NCBI RefSeq assembly: GCF_007994225.1
Contig: NZ_VLLL01000012.1
Span: 62,001 to 126,000, forward strand
Origin: Stackebrandtia albiflava
Lineage (GTDB): Bacteria; Actinomycetota; Actinomycetes; Mycobacteriales; Micromonosporaceae
Length of the DNA: 64,000 nt
Direction: 5' to 3'
Position numbers and translations under genes: made by a program. Positions within the stretch are counted from its first letter, which is position 1, and each line of letters opens with the position of its first letter. The notes under the pieces are model-generated. The model ran no database searches and was not told the origin of the DNA. It saw only the letters and a program-made list of their open reading frames with translations. Shown one piece after another: positions 54,165 to 62,923 of this stretch.

Positions 54165-55642
54165 TCCACATCCAAGCACCGGAACGACTCGACACCGCCG
54201 ACACGGCCCGCTGGCACCGGATCCTCGCCGCCGCGTCGGCCACCGACACACCCGCCGCGCCGGTCCCCACCGCCGAGCGGCTGCACCACCGGCTCACCGG
54301 CACCTCGCTGGACTCACGGCGCGTGTACCGGCTCGCGGTGGACGAGTCCGGGGAGCTCGTCGGCGCGGCCGGGCTGCGGTTGTTCGACTCCGAAGGACAG
54401 GCACACCTGGCCGAACTCGAACTGGTCGTGGATCCGGCGCACCGGCGACACGGCACCGGAAGCCGGCTGCTGGAGGAGATCACGGCCGCCGCGCGGGCGG
54501 ACGGCCGCCGCAGCGTGATCACCGAGGTGGCGGACGGCGGCCCGGCCGAGGCGTTCCACCGCCGGCACGGATTCGACCGCATGCTCACCCTCCACATGCT
54601 GTCGCTGGACCTGGCCGAGACCCGCGACGACGACCGGTTCGACGCGGAGGGGGACGACCACGCCGGTTACGACCTGGTGCGGTGGCGTGGGGTGGCTCCG
54701 GCGCAGTGGCGGGCCGGGTTCGTCACCGCCAAGAACGCCATGAACGACATGCCGGTCGGCGACATGGACTACGGGACGGTCGGATGGGACGTCGACAGGA
54801 TCGTGAGGATGGCGGAGGTCATCGCCGCCCGCGGTGACGTCCTGTTGACCGTGGCGGCGGTCAAGGGCGACTCCGTCGCCGGTTACACCGAGGTGGTGGT
54901 GTCACCGGAGGGCACGGTGGCCCAGCAGTACGACACCGTCGTGGTTCCCGAGCACCGCGGCCACGGTCTCGGGTTCCGCATGAAGGCGCACATGGTGCGG
55001 GACCTGGCCTCCGAGTTCCCGGGTGTGACCCGGTTGGTCACCGACAACGCCGAACAGAACCGGCACATGCGCGCCGTCAACGACCGGTTGGGTTTCCGGC
55101 TCGACCGGATCGTCCACGAATACCAGTTGACCTGGTTACCGGGCGCGGCGTCACGGGGACTCGGTGAGTTCGACCGTGACGCCCTCACTGGTCAGGGTGA
55201 GCGTGTCCCCGTCGAGGGTGTACTCGGGCGCGGACTCCAGGAATCCGATGAGCCACGTGTCCACGGCCATGGCCGGCTCCTCGCAGGCCATCTCGGTACT
55301 GAACAGCTCGGTCACGGCCAGGCGTCCACCGTCCGGTTCCACGGTCCCGCCCATGTGGTTGCAGTCGGCGACCGCGCCGATGGACCCGTCGTCGAACGAG
55401 ACGGTGAACTCGGTCCCCGCGAGCAGGCTCTCGGTCTCGGCGTCGCCGGTGACCCGTTGCGCGACGAAACTGCGGCCCCACAGGGCTTCGCCGTCGGCGA
55501 CGGCGTCGGCGGCGCCGTCTTCGGCGGGACGGTGGGTCTCGGCCGCCGCGGCGGTGCAGCCCGCCAGCGCCGCGGGCAGCGCCACGGCGGTCACCACGCT
55601 CCAGATTCTCCTCATGCGGGTATGACGCGGCACGGGCCGTAG
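54161..55642 (+). CDS. Tandem GNAT acetyltransferase with antisense extension
   Basis: The frame begins at a GTG overlapping the previous stop and is 493 residues long. Two GNAT domains fill about 1-160 (LVVDPAHRRHGTGSRLLEEI) and 165-325 (VVVPEHRGHGLGFRMKAHMV), ending with the family-type NDRLGFRLDRIVHEYQLTWL near 55140. Another 165 residues continue to 55642, entirely opposite to the META lipoprotein gene and without domain character. The catalytic part is firm; the tail may be translated or the stop may have been lost. Confidence 0.75.
   Translation: MIHIQAPERLDTADTARWHRILAAASATDTPAAPVPTAERLHHRLTGTSLDSRRVYRLAVDESGELVGAAGLRLFDSEGQAHLAELELVVDPAHRRHGTGSRLLEEITAAARADGRRSVITEVADGGPAEAFHRRHGFDRMLTLHMLSLDLAETRDDDRFDAEGDDHAGYDLVRWRGVAPAQWRAGFVTAKNAMNDMPVGDMDYGTVGWDVDRIVRMAEVIAARGDVLLTVAAVKGDSVAGYTEVVVSPEGTVAQQYDTVVVPEHRGHGLGFRMKAHMVRDLASEFPGVTRLVTDNAEQNRHMRAVNDRLGFRLDRIVHEYQLTWLPGAASRGLGEFDRDALTGQGERVPVEGVLGRGLQESDEPRVHGHGRLLAGHLGTEQLGHGQASTVRFHGPAHVVAVGDRADGPVVERDGELGPREQALGLGVAGDPLRDETAAPQGFAVGDGVGGAVFGGTVGLGRRGGAARQRRGQRHGGHHAPDSPHAGMTRHGP
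55151..55615 (-). CDS. META-domain lipoprotein
   Basis: A 154-residue exported lipoprotein: signal MRRIWSVVTAVALPAALAGC with the lipobox Cys at 20. The META domain (FVAQRVTGDAETESLLAGTE, ADCNHMGGTVEPDGGRL, MACEEPAM, DTLTLTSEGVTVELTE) is a small sheet of unknown binding role. It lies antisense to the tail of the GNAT frame. The start was set from the signal peptide. Confidence 0.85.
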   Translation of the reverse strand: MRRIWSVVTAVALPAALAGCTAAAAETHRPAEDGAADAVADGEALWGRSFVAQRVTGDAETESLLAGTEFTVSFDDGSIGAVADCNHMGGTVEPDGGRLAVTELFSTEMACEEPAMAVDTWLIGFLESAPEYTLDGDTLTLTSEGVTVELTESP

Positions 55643-55780
55643 CGGTTCCCGGTGAGTCACCGTGGGTCACCTCGTGCGGCGCCGCCGTGACCGCCGCCGG
55701 GGCCGTGACGCGCCGTGCGGCACGCGACAGCGCCGCACCCTTCGGCGCGGCCGACGGGGGTCACGTGACACGCTCGCCTC

Positions 55781-56347
55781 ATGCGCAGATCAGCCGCCCC
55801 GAGAACGACACCGGTCCTCCTGCTGGGACTGGCGCTGGCCGTCGCCGGGTGTGGGGGTTCCGACCCGGCCGCGTCCGGGAACGAGAGCCGGCCCTCGGAT
55901 CAGGCGTCCGAGTCGGCGGCACCGGAGTGCCGGGACGGCGTGGAGATCACGCCGGGTCCGATCGACGCGGCCACGGGCCAGCGGGGCATGGCGATCACGT
56001 TGTACAACTGCGGCACCGAGGACGTCGCACTCGACGGCTTCCCCACCGTGACGGTGCTGGACGCGGCCCGGAACCCGCTGGACGTCACCGTCAACGAGGG
56101 GACCACGGCGATAGAGGCGCCCGATCCGGCGCCGTTGACGGTGCGGCCGGGCGAGTCCGCCGAATCGGTGATCCTGTGGCGCAACACCGTCACGACGGTC
56201 GACGGGTCGGAGATCCTGGAGGGCGCGTTCCTGGACGTGGCGGCGACGCCGGGGGCGACCGGTCGGGTGGTGACTCCGGAGTCGCCGTTGGACCTGGGGA
56301 ACACCGGTGAGATCGACGTGACCGCGTGGGCGCCGGCGGCCGGTTGA
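55781..56347 (+). CDS. DUF4232-type lipoprotein
   Basis: A 188-residue lipoprotein with signal RTTPVLLLGLALAVAGCGGS. The mature part matches DUF4232: ITPGPIDAATGQRGMAITLY and NCGTEDVALDGFPTVTVLD, then an immunoglobulin-like strand set. It is exported to the membrane surface; function is unknown. It converges on the MarR gene end with 31 bp between. Confidence 0.82.
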   Translation: MRRSAAPRTTPVLLLGLALAVAGCGGSDPAASGNESRPSDQASESAAPECRDGVEITPGPIDAATGQRGMAITLYNCGTEDVALDGFPTVTVLDAARNPLDVTVNEGTTAIEAPDPAPLTVRPGESAESVILWRNTVTTVDGSEILEGAFLDVAATPGATGRVVTPESPLDLGNTGEIDVTAWAPAAG

Positions 56348-56378
56348 GGACACCGGTCCACCGGCCTGCGGAGACGGG

Positions 56379-56819
56379 TCACTCCTGGTGGAGGCGTGCG
56401 GTCTGTTCCCGCATGACCGTGGTGGCCCTGCCGAGGTAGTCGAGGATCACCGCCAGCTCCTCCGGCCGGTAGTCGGCGGCGAGTTCCGCCATGGCCGCAC
56501 CGAGCCGCCCGAACACGGCGCCCAGGTCGGGGCGTCGTCCGGCGTGCGCCGAGATCAGTACGCGGCGGCGGTCGGTGGGGTCCGGTGTCCTGCCGACGTA
56601 TCCGGCGGCGACCAGTCGATCCACCAGGCCGGTGACGGCGCTCGGTTTCATCCGCAGTTCCGCGGCGAGCCGGCTGGCGGTGATCGGTCCGTCCCGCATG
56701 ACGACCCCGAGTGCCTTGTGGTCGACGGCCGACAGGCCGAGCCGGTCCGCGACGGCGTCATGGAACATCACCACCGCCGTGCTGAACTCCCTGCCCACGG
56801 TGGCCGGGTCCGGGGTCAT
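56379..56819 (-). CDS. MarR-family regulator
   Basis: A 146-residue winged-helix protein with MRDGPITASRLAAELRMKPS and AVTGLVDRLVAAGYVGRTPD then DPTDRRRVLISAH. The start follows GGAGGTGTC. It is divergent from a membrane-protein gene, and the AT-rich 48-bp gap holds two small dyads that may be its operators. Confidence 0.92.
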   Translation of the reverse strand: MTPDPATVGREFSTAVVMFHDAVADRLGLSAVDHKALGVVMRDGPITASRLAAELRMKPSAVTGLVDRLVAAGYVGRTPDPTDRRRVLISAHAGRRPDLGAVFGRLGAAMAELAADYRPEELAVILDYLGRATTVMREQTARLHQE

Positions 56820-56836
56820 GACACCTCCAATATTTC

Positions 56837-56864
56837 AGTTCTTTGAACTATTCACTATAATGAA
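56837..56864. promoter_or_regulatory. AT-rich divergent promoter with dyads
   Basis: AGTTCTTTGAACT (56837-56849) and TTCACTATAATGAA (56851-56864) are two dyads; the second contains a perfect -10 TATAAT at 56856-56861. That places the start of the plus-strand message at or next to the ATG at 56868, so it is probably leaderless and repressible by MarR. Confidence 0.7.
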
Positions 56865-56867
56865 CTT

Positions 56868-57452
56868 ATGACCGAGTCACTTCACGGACTCCGGATCGCC
56901 GGATCCGCCTTCAACTGGGCACTGCGCTTCTACGTCCGCCATCTCCCGCTCGTCGTCGGCGTCTCCCTCATCCCCTCGGTGCAACGATTCTGGTTGGTCT
57001 CCGAAGGCGACCGGGTCGGCGCCCCCCTCGCCGTCGGCACCGAGGTCGTCGCCGAAGGCACCCGCGTCGTCCTGGTGTGGCTGCTGCTACGGCTGGCGTT
57101 CCGAGGCGACCCACTGCTGCGCCCGCTGACGGTGCGGCGGCGGTGGCGACTGCTCACCGACTTCATCGACCGGCACCTCGTCGCCTTCCTCACCCAGTTC
57201 GTCGTCCTGGCCGCCGCCTTCGTCGTACTGGACCTGCTACCCAACACCGCCATCGCCACACTCGTCCCCGCCGACGACCGGGACACGGTCACGGCGGTGG
57301 TCGTCGCCGCCAAAAACCCCACCGTGATCGCCATGACGTTCATCTGGATGATCGGCGTCGGCGTGGCCATGATGCGGGCCACCGCCGCGCCGCCCTCCAC
57401 CGCACCCGCCACGACCCCGGGCGACGGCACCGAACGGCCCGCCCGGGGTTGA
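56868..57452 (+). CDS. Membrane protein, unknown
   Basis: A 194-residue protein with three or four hydrophobic segments (about 25-45, 60-80, 105-130, 150-168), ending in a Pro/Thr-rich tail. The first ATG follows the -10 box with no leader, which is typical of leaderless messages in this group. Its MarR neighbour may control it. No family is recognised. Confidence 0.72.
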   Translation: MTESLHGLRIAGSAFNWALRFYVRHLPLVVGVSLIPSVQRFWLVSEGDRVGAPLAVGTEVVAEGTRVVLVWLLLRLAFRGDPLLRPLTVRRRWRLLTDFIDRHLVAFLTQFVVLAAAFVVLDLLPNTAIATLVPADDRDTVTAVVVAAKNPTVIAMTFIWMIGVGVAMMRATAAPPSTAPATTPGDGTERPARG

Positions 57453-57457
57453 CACCG

Positions 57458-57491
57458 CCACGGCTCGCGGGAGACGGCCCGCGAGCCGTGG
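57458..57491. terminator. Bidirectional hairpin
   Basis: A perfect 14-bp stem (CCACGGCTCGCGGG with CCCGCGAGCCGTGG) with a 6-nt loop lies between the membrane protein gene and the convergent ADP-ribosylglycohydrolase. Confidence 0.8.
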
Positions 57492-57507
57492 CACCGGACG
57501 ACCGCCT

Positions 57508-58620
57508 TCAGGCGCCCGGATAACGGGACTGCCACGCCGCGAGGCCACGGGACAGGACGCCACCGTCGCGCAGCGACAGCACGAAGTCGGCCGCGAGCGC
57601 GCCGATCTCGTCGCGGTGTTCCAGTCGGGCGAGCCAGTCGCCGGGGATCGCCTCCGCGCCGAGCAGTGCGCCCATCAGGTTGCCGCACATCGCACCGGTG
57701 GAGTCGGAGTCCCCGGAGTGGTTCACCGACGACAGCAGCGCCCGCCGCATCCTGACCGCCCCGGCTCCGGTGGCGGTCGAGGCGCAGTACACCGCGATGG
57801 CGAGCGCCTCCTCGGCGACCCAACCGCCGCCCAACAACTCCACCTTCTCGGCCGTCGGGGAACCCTGTTCCGCCAACGCGAGCGCACCCCGCAGCGCCTC
57901 GGCGGTCTCGTCGCCGCCGGGGTAGCCGCTCAACAGGTCCAGGGTGAGGGAGACGGCGGGCGTCAACTCCACGCCGCGGCCGACGTGGTGGATCAACGCC
58001 GCGAACGCCCCCGCGGCGAGGTAGCCCGTCGGGTGGCCGTGGGTGTACTGGGCACAACGGGCCGCCAACTCGAACGCGGTGGGCGCGTCCACCGCGTACA
58101 ACCCGAACGGCGCGGACCGCATCACGGTGCCGCAGCCCTTGGACTCGGGGTTGATCTCACCGGACCGTCCCCACTCGGCGAAGTGCGACAGGCGTCGCTC
58201 CACACCGGACAGGCAAGCCTGCCCGGGGGCGCGCCGCCGGTACAGCCACTCCCGGCTCAGCAACCAGCCGTCCCGGTGCTCACCGGGAGCCACGTCGGCC
58301 GGTGAGCCGTGGTTCTGGGTCTCCCGCCAGCGGTACAACGCGCGACTCACCGCCCGTTCCACGCTTCCGGCCGACCGGCCGGGTATCCGCACCCTGTGCC
58401 GAATCAGTCCCTCTACTGTGAACAAAGTCATCTGGGTGTCGTCGGTGATCGACGCGGTGCGTTCGAGATCGGTGATCCCCGCGTCGCCGTACTGGCGGCG
58501 CAGACCGAACAGGGTGGAGAATTCGACGGGCCCGCCGAGCGCGTCACCGACGGCACCCGCCAACAGGCAACCCGTCACGCGACTCGCGAACACCGCGGCT
58601 TCGACATCAGAGTGATCCAT
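57508..58620 (-). CDS. ADP-ribosylglycohydrolase family protein
   Basis: A 370-residue protein of the DraG/ARH family. The metal-binding motifs are GAVGDALGG (about 22-30), SITDDTQMT (about 57-65) and NHSGDSDSTGA (about 298-308). It removes ADP-ribose from protein or another target. No mono-ADP-ribosyltransferase lies nearby. Standard length and motif spacing support an active enzyme. Confidence 0.92.
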   Translation of the reverse strand: MDHSDVEAAVFASRVTGCLLAGAVGDALGGPVEFSTLFGLRRQYGDAGITDLERTASITDDTQMTLFTVEGLIRHRVRIPGRSAGSVERAVSRALYRWRETQNHGSPADVAPGEHRDGWLLSREWLYRRRAPGQACLSGVERRLSHFAEWGRSGEINPESKGCGTVMRSAPFGLYAVDAPTAFELAARCAQYTHGHPTGYLAAGAFAALIHHVGRGVELTPAVSLTLDLLSGYPGGDETAEALRGALALAEQGSPTAEKVELLGGGWVAEEALAIAVYCASTATGAGAVRMRRALLSSVNHSGDSDSTGAMCGNLMGALLGAEAIPGDWLARLEHRDEIGALAADFVLSLRDGGVLSRGLAAWQSRYPGA

Positions 58621-58679
58621 ACCGATTACTGTGCCTCAAGGCGCCGGAGTCGGCATGGGACGCCTTCACGGCGTGAGGC

Positions 58680-59273
58680 TCACCGCGACGCCCGCACCGC
58701 CTCGGCCGTACCGGTACGGGCGAACCAGGCACCCAACGCCAGGAGGCAGACCACCGACACCGCGCCGGCCAGCCATCCGGTGTGGAACACCACGGCGTTG
58801 AGGAAGCCGATGCCGACGGTGTAGGCCGCCCAGCAGACCGCCGCCGTGGCCGACCACCGCGCGAAGTCGCCGAACCGTATCCCCGGCTCCCGGCCGCCGG
58901 TGTTGACGACCAGGCATCGCCCCGCCGGGACGAACCGGGCCACCAGCACCGTCCTGGCGCCGGAGCGGCGCAGCATGGCGCGCAACCGGTGGTCGGCGCC
59001 CGACAGCCGGCCCGACCGGGCCAGCAGCCGGTCCACCCGGGTGGCCCCGGAACGCGCGAGCCGGAACGCCAGGAGGTCCCCGAGGGTGGAGGCCGCCGCC
59101 GCGGTGACCAGCAGCGGCACCACCGTCTCCCCCGAGGTGACGGCGTACACGGTCGCGAGTACGAGGGTCGTGCCGCTGGGCAGCACCGGAACGTACACGT
59201 CGGACAGGATGAGCAGCACCAGGACCAGGTAGAGCCACGGCGAGGTGACCAGTGATGCGATGACGGTTTCCAT
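58680..59273 (-). CDS. DedA/VTT-type membrane protein
   Basis: A 197-residue integral protein. It has LYLVLVLLILSDVYVPVLPS, an early membrane segment, and VLVARFVPAGRCLVVNTGGR, the re-entrant segment of DedA proteins, in which the Arg and Pro act in proton-driven lipid transport. Many DedA members flip lipid carriers. It is close to the flavoprotein genes but on a separate unit. Confidence 0.82.
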   Translation of the reverse strand: METVIASLVTSPWLYLVLVLLILSDVYVPVLPSGTTLVLATVYAVTSGETVVPLLVTAAAASTLGDLLAFRLARSGATRVDRLLARSGRLSGADHRLRAMLRRSGARTVLVARFVPAGRCLVVNTGGREPGIRFGDFARWSATAAVCWAAYTVGIGFLNAVVFHTGWLAGAVSVVCLLALGAWFARTGTAEAVRASR

Positions 59274-59353
59274 GGCGGCTCTCGGTGGCGGGACGACTGC
59301 GGCACAGCCTGCCAGGCGTCCCGCCGGTCGTCACCGCCAGGGCGGACCGGACG

Positions 59354-59770
59354 TCACGCCGCCAGCAGTCCGATGCCCAGTGTCACGACACCCGCCGCGA
59401 GCGACGCCGCGCCGAGCCACAACAGCACGATGAGCCGGTTCGGCCGGTGCACGTCGCGCCCCAGCGAGGACAGGAAGAATCCCGCCGACATCAGGACGGC
59501 GGCGGCCGGTACGCCGAGCCGGGCGACCGTCCCGGCGAGGCCGGTGAGCCCGGTGGCGTCCGCCAGGACGAGACAGACCAGCCCCAGCGTGACGAGCACC
59601 CCGGCGTGGGCGTGACCGGCCCGGGCGAAGGTCTTCTGGAAGTCGGTCATGGGGACCGCCCCGGAGACGATGCGGGTGAGGAACCAACCGCCGAACTCGA
59701 TGGTCACCACGGTGAGCAGGACGACGCCCGCGATGGTCCGGCTCGCGTCACTCAGCACGATTTCGGGCAT
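59354..59770 (-). CDS. Four-helix membrane protein, unknown
   Basis: A 138-residue protein with four predicted helices (about 11-30, 46-66, 82-100, 114-137). The start at 59770 is fixed by GGAGGTGTGCC. HAHAG in TFARAGHAHAGVLVTLG may coordinate metal, which is speculative. Upstream (59778-59817) are inverted GGATAG and CTATCC copies, an operator-like feature, but no regulator is adjacent. Confidence 0.72.
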   Translation of the reverse strand: MPEIVLSDASRTIAGVVLLTVVTIEFGGWFLTRIVSGAVPMTDFQKTFARAGHAHAGVLVTLGLVCLVLADATGLTGLAGTVARLGVPAAAVLMSAGFFLSSLGRDVHRPNRLIVLLWLGAASLAAGVVTLGIGLLAA

Positions 59771-59855
59771 GGCACACCTCCGATGGATAGCCGTTCTATC
59801 GGATACTATCACTATCCAAAGCTCGGTGCCTCGCCTTTCACACCGGGCGAGCCGG

Positions 59856-61502
59856 TCACACCGCGGCGGCCACCGCCCGCCCGGTCTGCCGTCCCGAGAA
59901 GATGCAGCCGCCCAGGAACGTGCCCTCCAGCGACCGGTAGCCGTGCATACCGCCGCCGCCGAAGCCCGCCACCTCACCGGCCGCGTACAGCCCCGGAAAC
60001 GGCTCACCGTCCGGCTGGAGCACCCGGCCCGACAGGTCGGTGTGCAGACCGCCCAGCGTCTTCCGCGTGAGGATGTTCAACCGGACCCCGATCAGCGGAC
60101 CCGCCTTCGGGTCGAGCAGCCGGTGCGGCGTCGCGACCCGGATCAGCTTGTCACCCCGGTAGTTGCGCGCGCCGCGGATCGCGGTCACCTGGAGGTCCTT
60201 GCTGAACGGGTTCAGGATCTCCCGGTCACGGGCGCGCACCGTCTCCCGGATCCTCGCCGGATCCAGCAACGCCGTCTCGGTGAGCCCGTTCATCCCGTCC
60301 ACCAGCTCCTCGATGGTGTCGGCGACGACGAAGTCCTCACCGTGCCGTTTGAACGCCTCCACCGGAGGCGTGGCGCCCGGAAGCACCCGGCTCAGCACCT
60401 GCCGCACGCTCTTGCCCGTCAGGTCGGGGTTCTGTTCCGACCCCGACAGCGCGAACTCCTTCTCGATGATCTTCTGCGTCAGGACGAACCACGTGTAGTC
60501 GTAGCCGGTGCGCATGATGTGCGCGAGCGTGCCGAGGGTGTCGAAACCCGGGAACAACGGCACCGGGAGCCGCGCACCCGTCGCGTCCAGCCACAGCGAC
60601 GACGGACCCGGCAGGATGCGGATTCCGTGCTCCGGCCAGATCGGGTCCCAGTTGCGGATGCCCTCGGTGTAGTGCCACATCCGGTCGGGGTTGACGACGC
60701 GCCCACCCGCCCGCTCGACGATGCCCAGCATCCGGCCGTCCACGTGCGCCGGGACACCGGACAGCATCCGCGCCGGCGGCTTGCCCAGCCGTTCCGGCCA
60801 GTTCCGGCGCACCAGGTCGAAGTTCCCGCCGATGCCCCCGGAGGTCACCACGACGGCCGAGGCGGTCAACGAGAAGTCCGAGACGACCTCCCGCGACGAC
60901 GCCTCGCCCCGCTCCTCGTCACTGTCGGCCAGGACGCTCCCCACGACGCCCGTCACGGCCCCGGAGGTGACGGTCAGGCCGTCCACCCGGTGCCGGAACG
61001 CGAACCGCACCAGGCCGCGCTCGGCGGCGGCCTTGACGCGCCGCGCGAACGGCTCCACGACGCCCGGACCGGTACCCCAGGTGATGTGGAAACGCGGCAC
61101 CGAGTTCCCGTGCCCGTCGGCCAGGTAGCCGCCGCGTTCCGCCCAGCCGACGACCGGGAAGAACCGCAGTCCGCGCTCCCGCAGCCACGCCCGCTTCTCA
61201 CCGGCGGCGAAGTCGACGTACGCCTCCGCCCACCTGCGCGGCCACTCGTCCTCCTCCCGGTCGAACGCCGCCGAGCCCTGCCAGTCCTGCCAGGCGAGCG
61301 CCCGGGAGTCGCGGATCCCCAACCGCCGCTGCTCCGGAGTGTCCACCATGAACAGTCCGCCGAACGACCAGAACGCCTGACCGCCCAGCGACCGCTCCGA
61401 CTCCTGATCCACCAGGACGACCCGCCTGCCGGCGTCGACCAGCTCGGCGGTCGCCACCAGGCCGGCCAGGCCGGCACCCACCACTATGACGTCGGCATCC
61501 AT
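59856..61502 (-). CDS. FAD-dependent dehydrogenase (fumarate reductase/KstD type)
   Basis: A 548-residue flavoprotein. DADVIVVGAGLAGLVATAEL at 2-21 binds the ADP part of FAD, and GGLHTDLSGRVL with LYAAGEVAGFGGGGMHGYRS and GTFLGGCIFSGRQTG at the C-terminus complete the FAD pocket. The fold is that of 3-ketosteroid dehydrogenases and fumarate-reductase flavoproteins; the substrate is unknown. The start at 61502 was chosen for the Rossmann loop and the GGAAGG site upstream. Confidence 0.9.
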   Translation of the reverse strand: MDADVIVVGAGLAGLVATAELVDAGRRVVLVDQESERSLGGQAFWSFGGLFMVDTPEQRRLGIRDSRALAWQDWQGSAAFDREEDEWPRRWAEAYVDFAAGEKRAWLRERGLRFFPVVGWAERGGYLADGHGNSVPRFHITWGTGPGVVEPFARRVKAAAERGLVRFAFRHRVDGLTVTSGAVTGVVGSVLADSDEERGEASSREVVSDFSLTASAVVVTSGGIGGNFDLVRRNWPERLGKPPARMLSGVPAHVDGRMLGIVERAGGRVVNPDRMWHYTEGIRNWDPIWPEHGIRILPGPSSLWLDATGARLPVPLFPGFDTLGTLAHIMRTGYDYTWFVLTQKIIEKEFALSGSEQNPDLTGKSVRQVLSRVLPGATPPVEAFKRHGEDFVVADTIEELVDGMNGLTETALLDPARIRETVRARDREILNPFSKDLQVTAIRGARNYRGDKLIRVATPHRLLDPKAGPLIGVRLNILTRKTLGGLHTDLSGRVLQPDGEPFPGLYAAGEVAGFGGGGMHGYRSLEGTFLGGCIFSGRQTGRAVAAAV

Positions 61503-62035
61503 GCCGGTCCCTTCCACGTCGTCCCACCGACCCGGCCGCGCGGCGACGCGACCCGGCCCCACGCGGTGACGGGCCGCGAGGAAGCCGGTGGGCCGCGGAC
61601 GCCGGGGCACGGGCCGCCGGATGTCCAAGCGGTCGACCCGGCCCGCGACGCGGTGAGCGTGACCGGTCCGGTGCGTCACGGTGCGCGGAGCGGGTTCCGG
61701 CGGTACCGATGTGGCACGCGGCGGATCCTGCGGGGCACCGTCCGCGACAACGCCGCGAGACGCCGGCCGGTCGCCGCGCCACCCAACCGCGGGATCGAGG
61801 ACGACCTCTTAGGGTTTACCACAACGAGGCCGCCCGACGGGGCGCCGCGAAACCCGCCCGCAGGGCGGGAACCGGGACGAAACGGGGCTTCCCGACCGGC
61901 CCGCCGGGGTGTGGCGCGGCTCACCCGGCGCGACACCGGCTGTAGAACTCACCACGGCGACTGGCCGAGGCACATCCACAAGCCGTAAGCTCAGCTCTGG
62001 CCCAACCGGGTCGAACAGCGATACAGGAGTACGTA
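61503..62035. other. Intergenic region without recognised gene
   Basis: This 533-bp stretch holds open frames on both strands but none with a ribosome site or a protein-like pattern. A minus-strand CGTTGTGGTAAACCC near 61816-61830 matches the arm of the GntR-type palindrome at 13107 (12 of 13 bases). The cspA leader and promoter must lie at its right end. Confidence 0.4.
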
Positions 62036-62239
62036 ATGGCAACAGGCACCGTGAAGTGGTTCAACGCGGACAAGGGCTACGGCTTCATTCAGCAGGACGA
62101 TGGTGGAGCCGATGTGTTCGTGCACTTCTCCGCCATCGCCATGGACGGGTACCGGTCCCTGGAAGAGAACCAGAAGGTCGAGTACGAGGTCGAGCAGGGA
62201 ACGAAGGGGCCGCAGGCCGCCAACGTTCGGTCGCTCTAA
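62036..62239 (+). CDS. cspA: Cold-shock protein
   Basis: A 67-residue cold-shock domain protein with RNP1 GYGFIQ and RNP2 VFVHF in [20 protein letters not shown] and [20 protein letters not shown]. It binds single-stranded nucleic acid and keeps RNA unfolded. Ribosome site CAGGAG is 6 nt before the ATG. Confidence 0.96.
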   Translation: MATGTVKWFNADKGYGFIQQDDGGADVFVHFSAIAMDGYRSLEENQKVEYEVEQGTKGPQAANVRSL

Positions 62240-62367
62240 CCCCTGGCGGATCCAATCCATTCGGGCGGGCGGCTGATTCGGAGACGCCTGTGGAAGGCAA
62301 CCCTCGGGTGCCGACCGATCGTCGTCGAACTCAGTACTGACTGACGTCTTCCGCGCGAACAGCGAAA

Positions 62368-62412
62368 CGGCCCCGGCCGCCATCCGAGCTGAACGGATGG
62401 CGACCGGGGCCG
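62368..62412. terminator. Long hairpin downstream of cspA
   Basis: Arms 62368-62386 and 62394-62412 (CGGCCCCGG-C-CGCCATCCG) pair with one internal mismatch around a 7-nt loop. It separates cspA from the convergent small membrane gene. Confidence 0.7.
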
Positions 62413-62450
62413 CACCACTCACCGTGGCGGACGGCACCGCCGCCGGGACG

Positions 62451-62747
62451 TCAGTCGACGCGGTGGAACAGGCCACGGATCAACGCACCGAGCAACAGGT
62501 ACACGAGTGCGGCGAGGCCGTAGTTGAAGACCGCCTGCAACTTGCCGTCGTCTACCGTGAACATGTCCTTGAACAGGTAGGCGAACCAGTCGGCGAGAAC
62601 CGCGATGAAGTGGACGATCGGGTTGCCCGGGTTGGCCTCCAGCAGAATGAACGCCAGGTGCAACAGGATGATGATCACGATCGCGGTGAAAATCCCGGTC
62701 ACTATGCGCACCGCGAGCGGGTTGTAGCGGGTACGGATGATCGGCAT
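62451..62747 (-). CDS. Small membrane protein, unknown
   Basis: A 98-residue protein with two membrane helices (about 13-36, 75-91) joined by a segment containing NPGNPIVHFIAVLADWFAYL and FKDMFTVDDGKLQAVFNYGL. Similar short proteins are common in actinomycetes, from memory, without known function. Confidence 0.75.
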   Translation of the reverse strand: MPIIRTRYNPLAVRIVTGIFTAIVIIILLHLAFILLEANPGNPIVHFIAVLADWFAYLFKDMFTVDDGKLQAVFNYGLAALVYLLLGALIRGLFHRVD

Positions 62748-62923
62748 CGCGTCTTCCTCTCAATCGGCGAGACACACGTCACCGTGGGGCACCCTTCGCC
62801 GGGCATGGACTCCGGCGACGGTCACCTGCGTCTCCATCCTCCGGGATATACCCACATGAGATCGATAACTATCACTCCCCACGGACGTCCTGAGCGGACA
62901 CGCCGTCCCACCGGGGAGAACCC

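Noticed and set aside
59649-61988. 779-codon plus-strand frame opposite the FAD dehydrogenase
   Set aside because: Antisense to a clear flavoprotein with a Rossmann motif; no domain or start signal.
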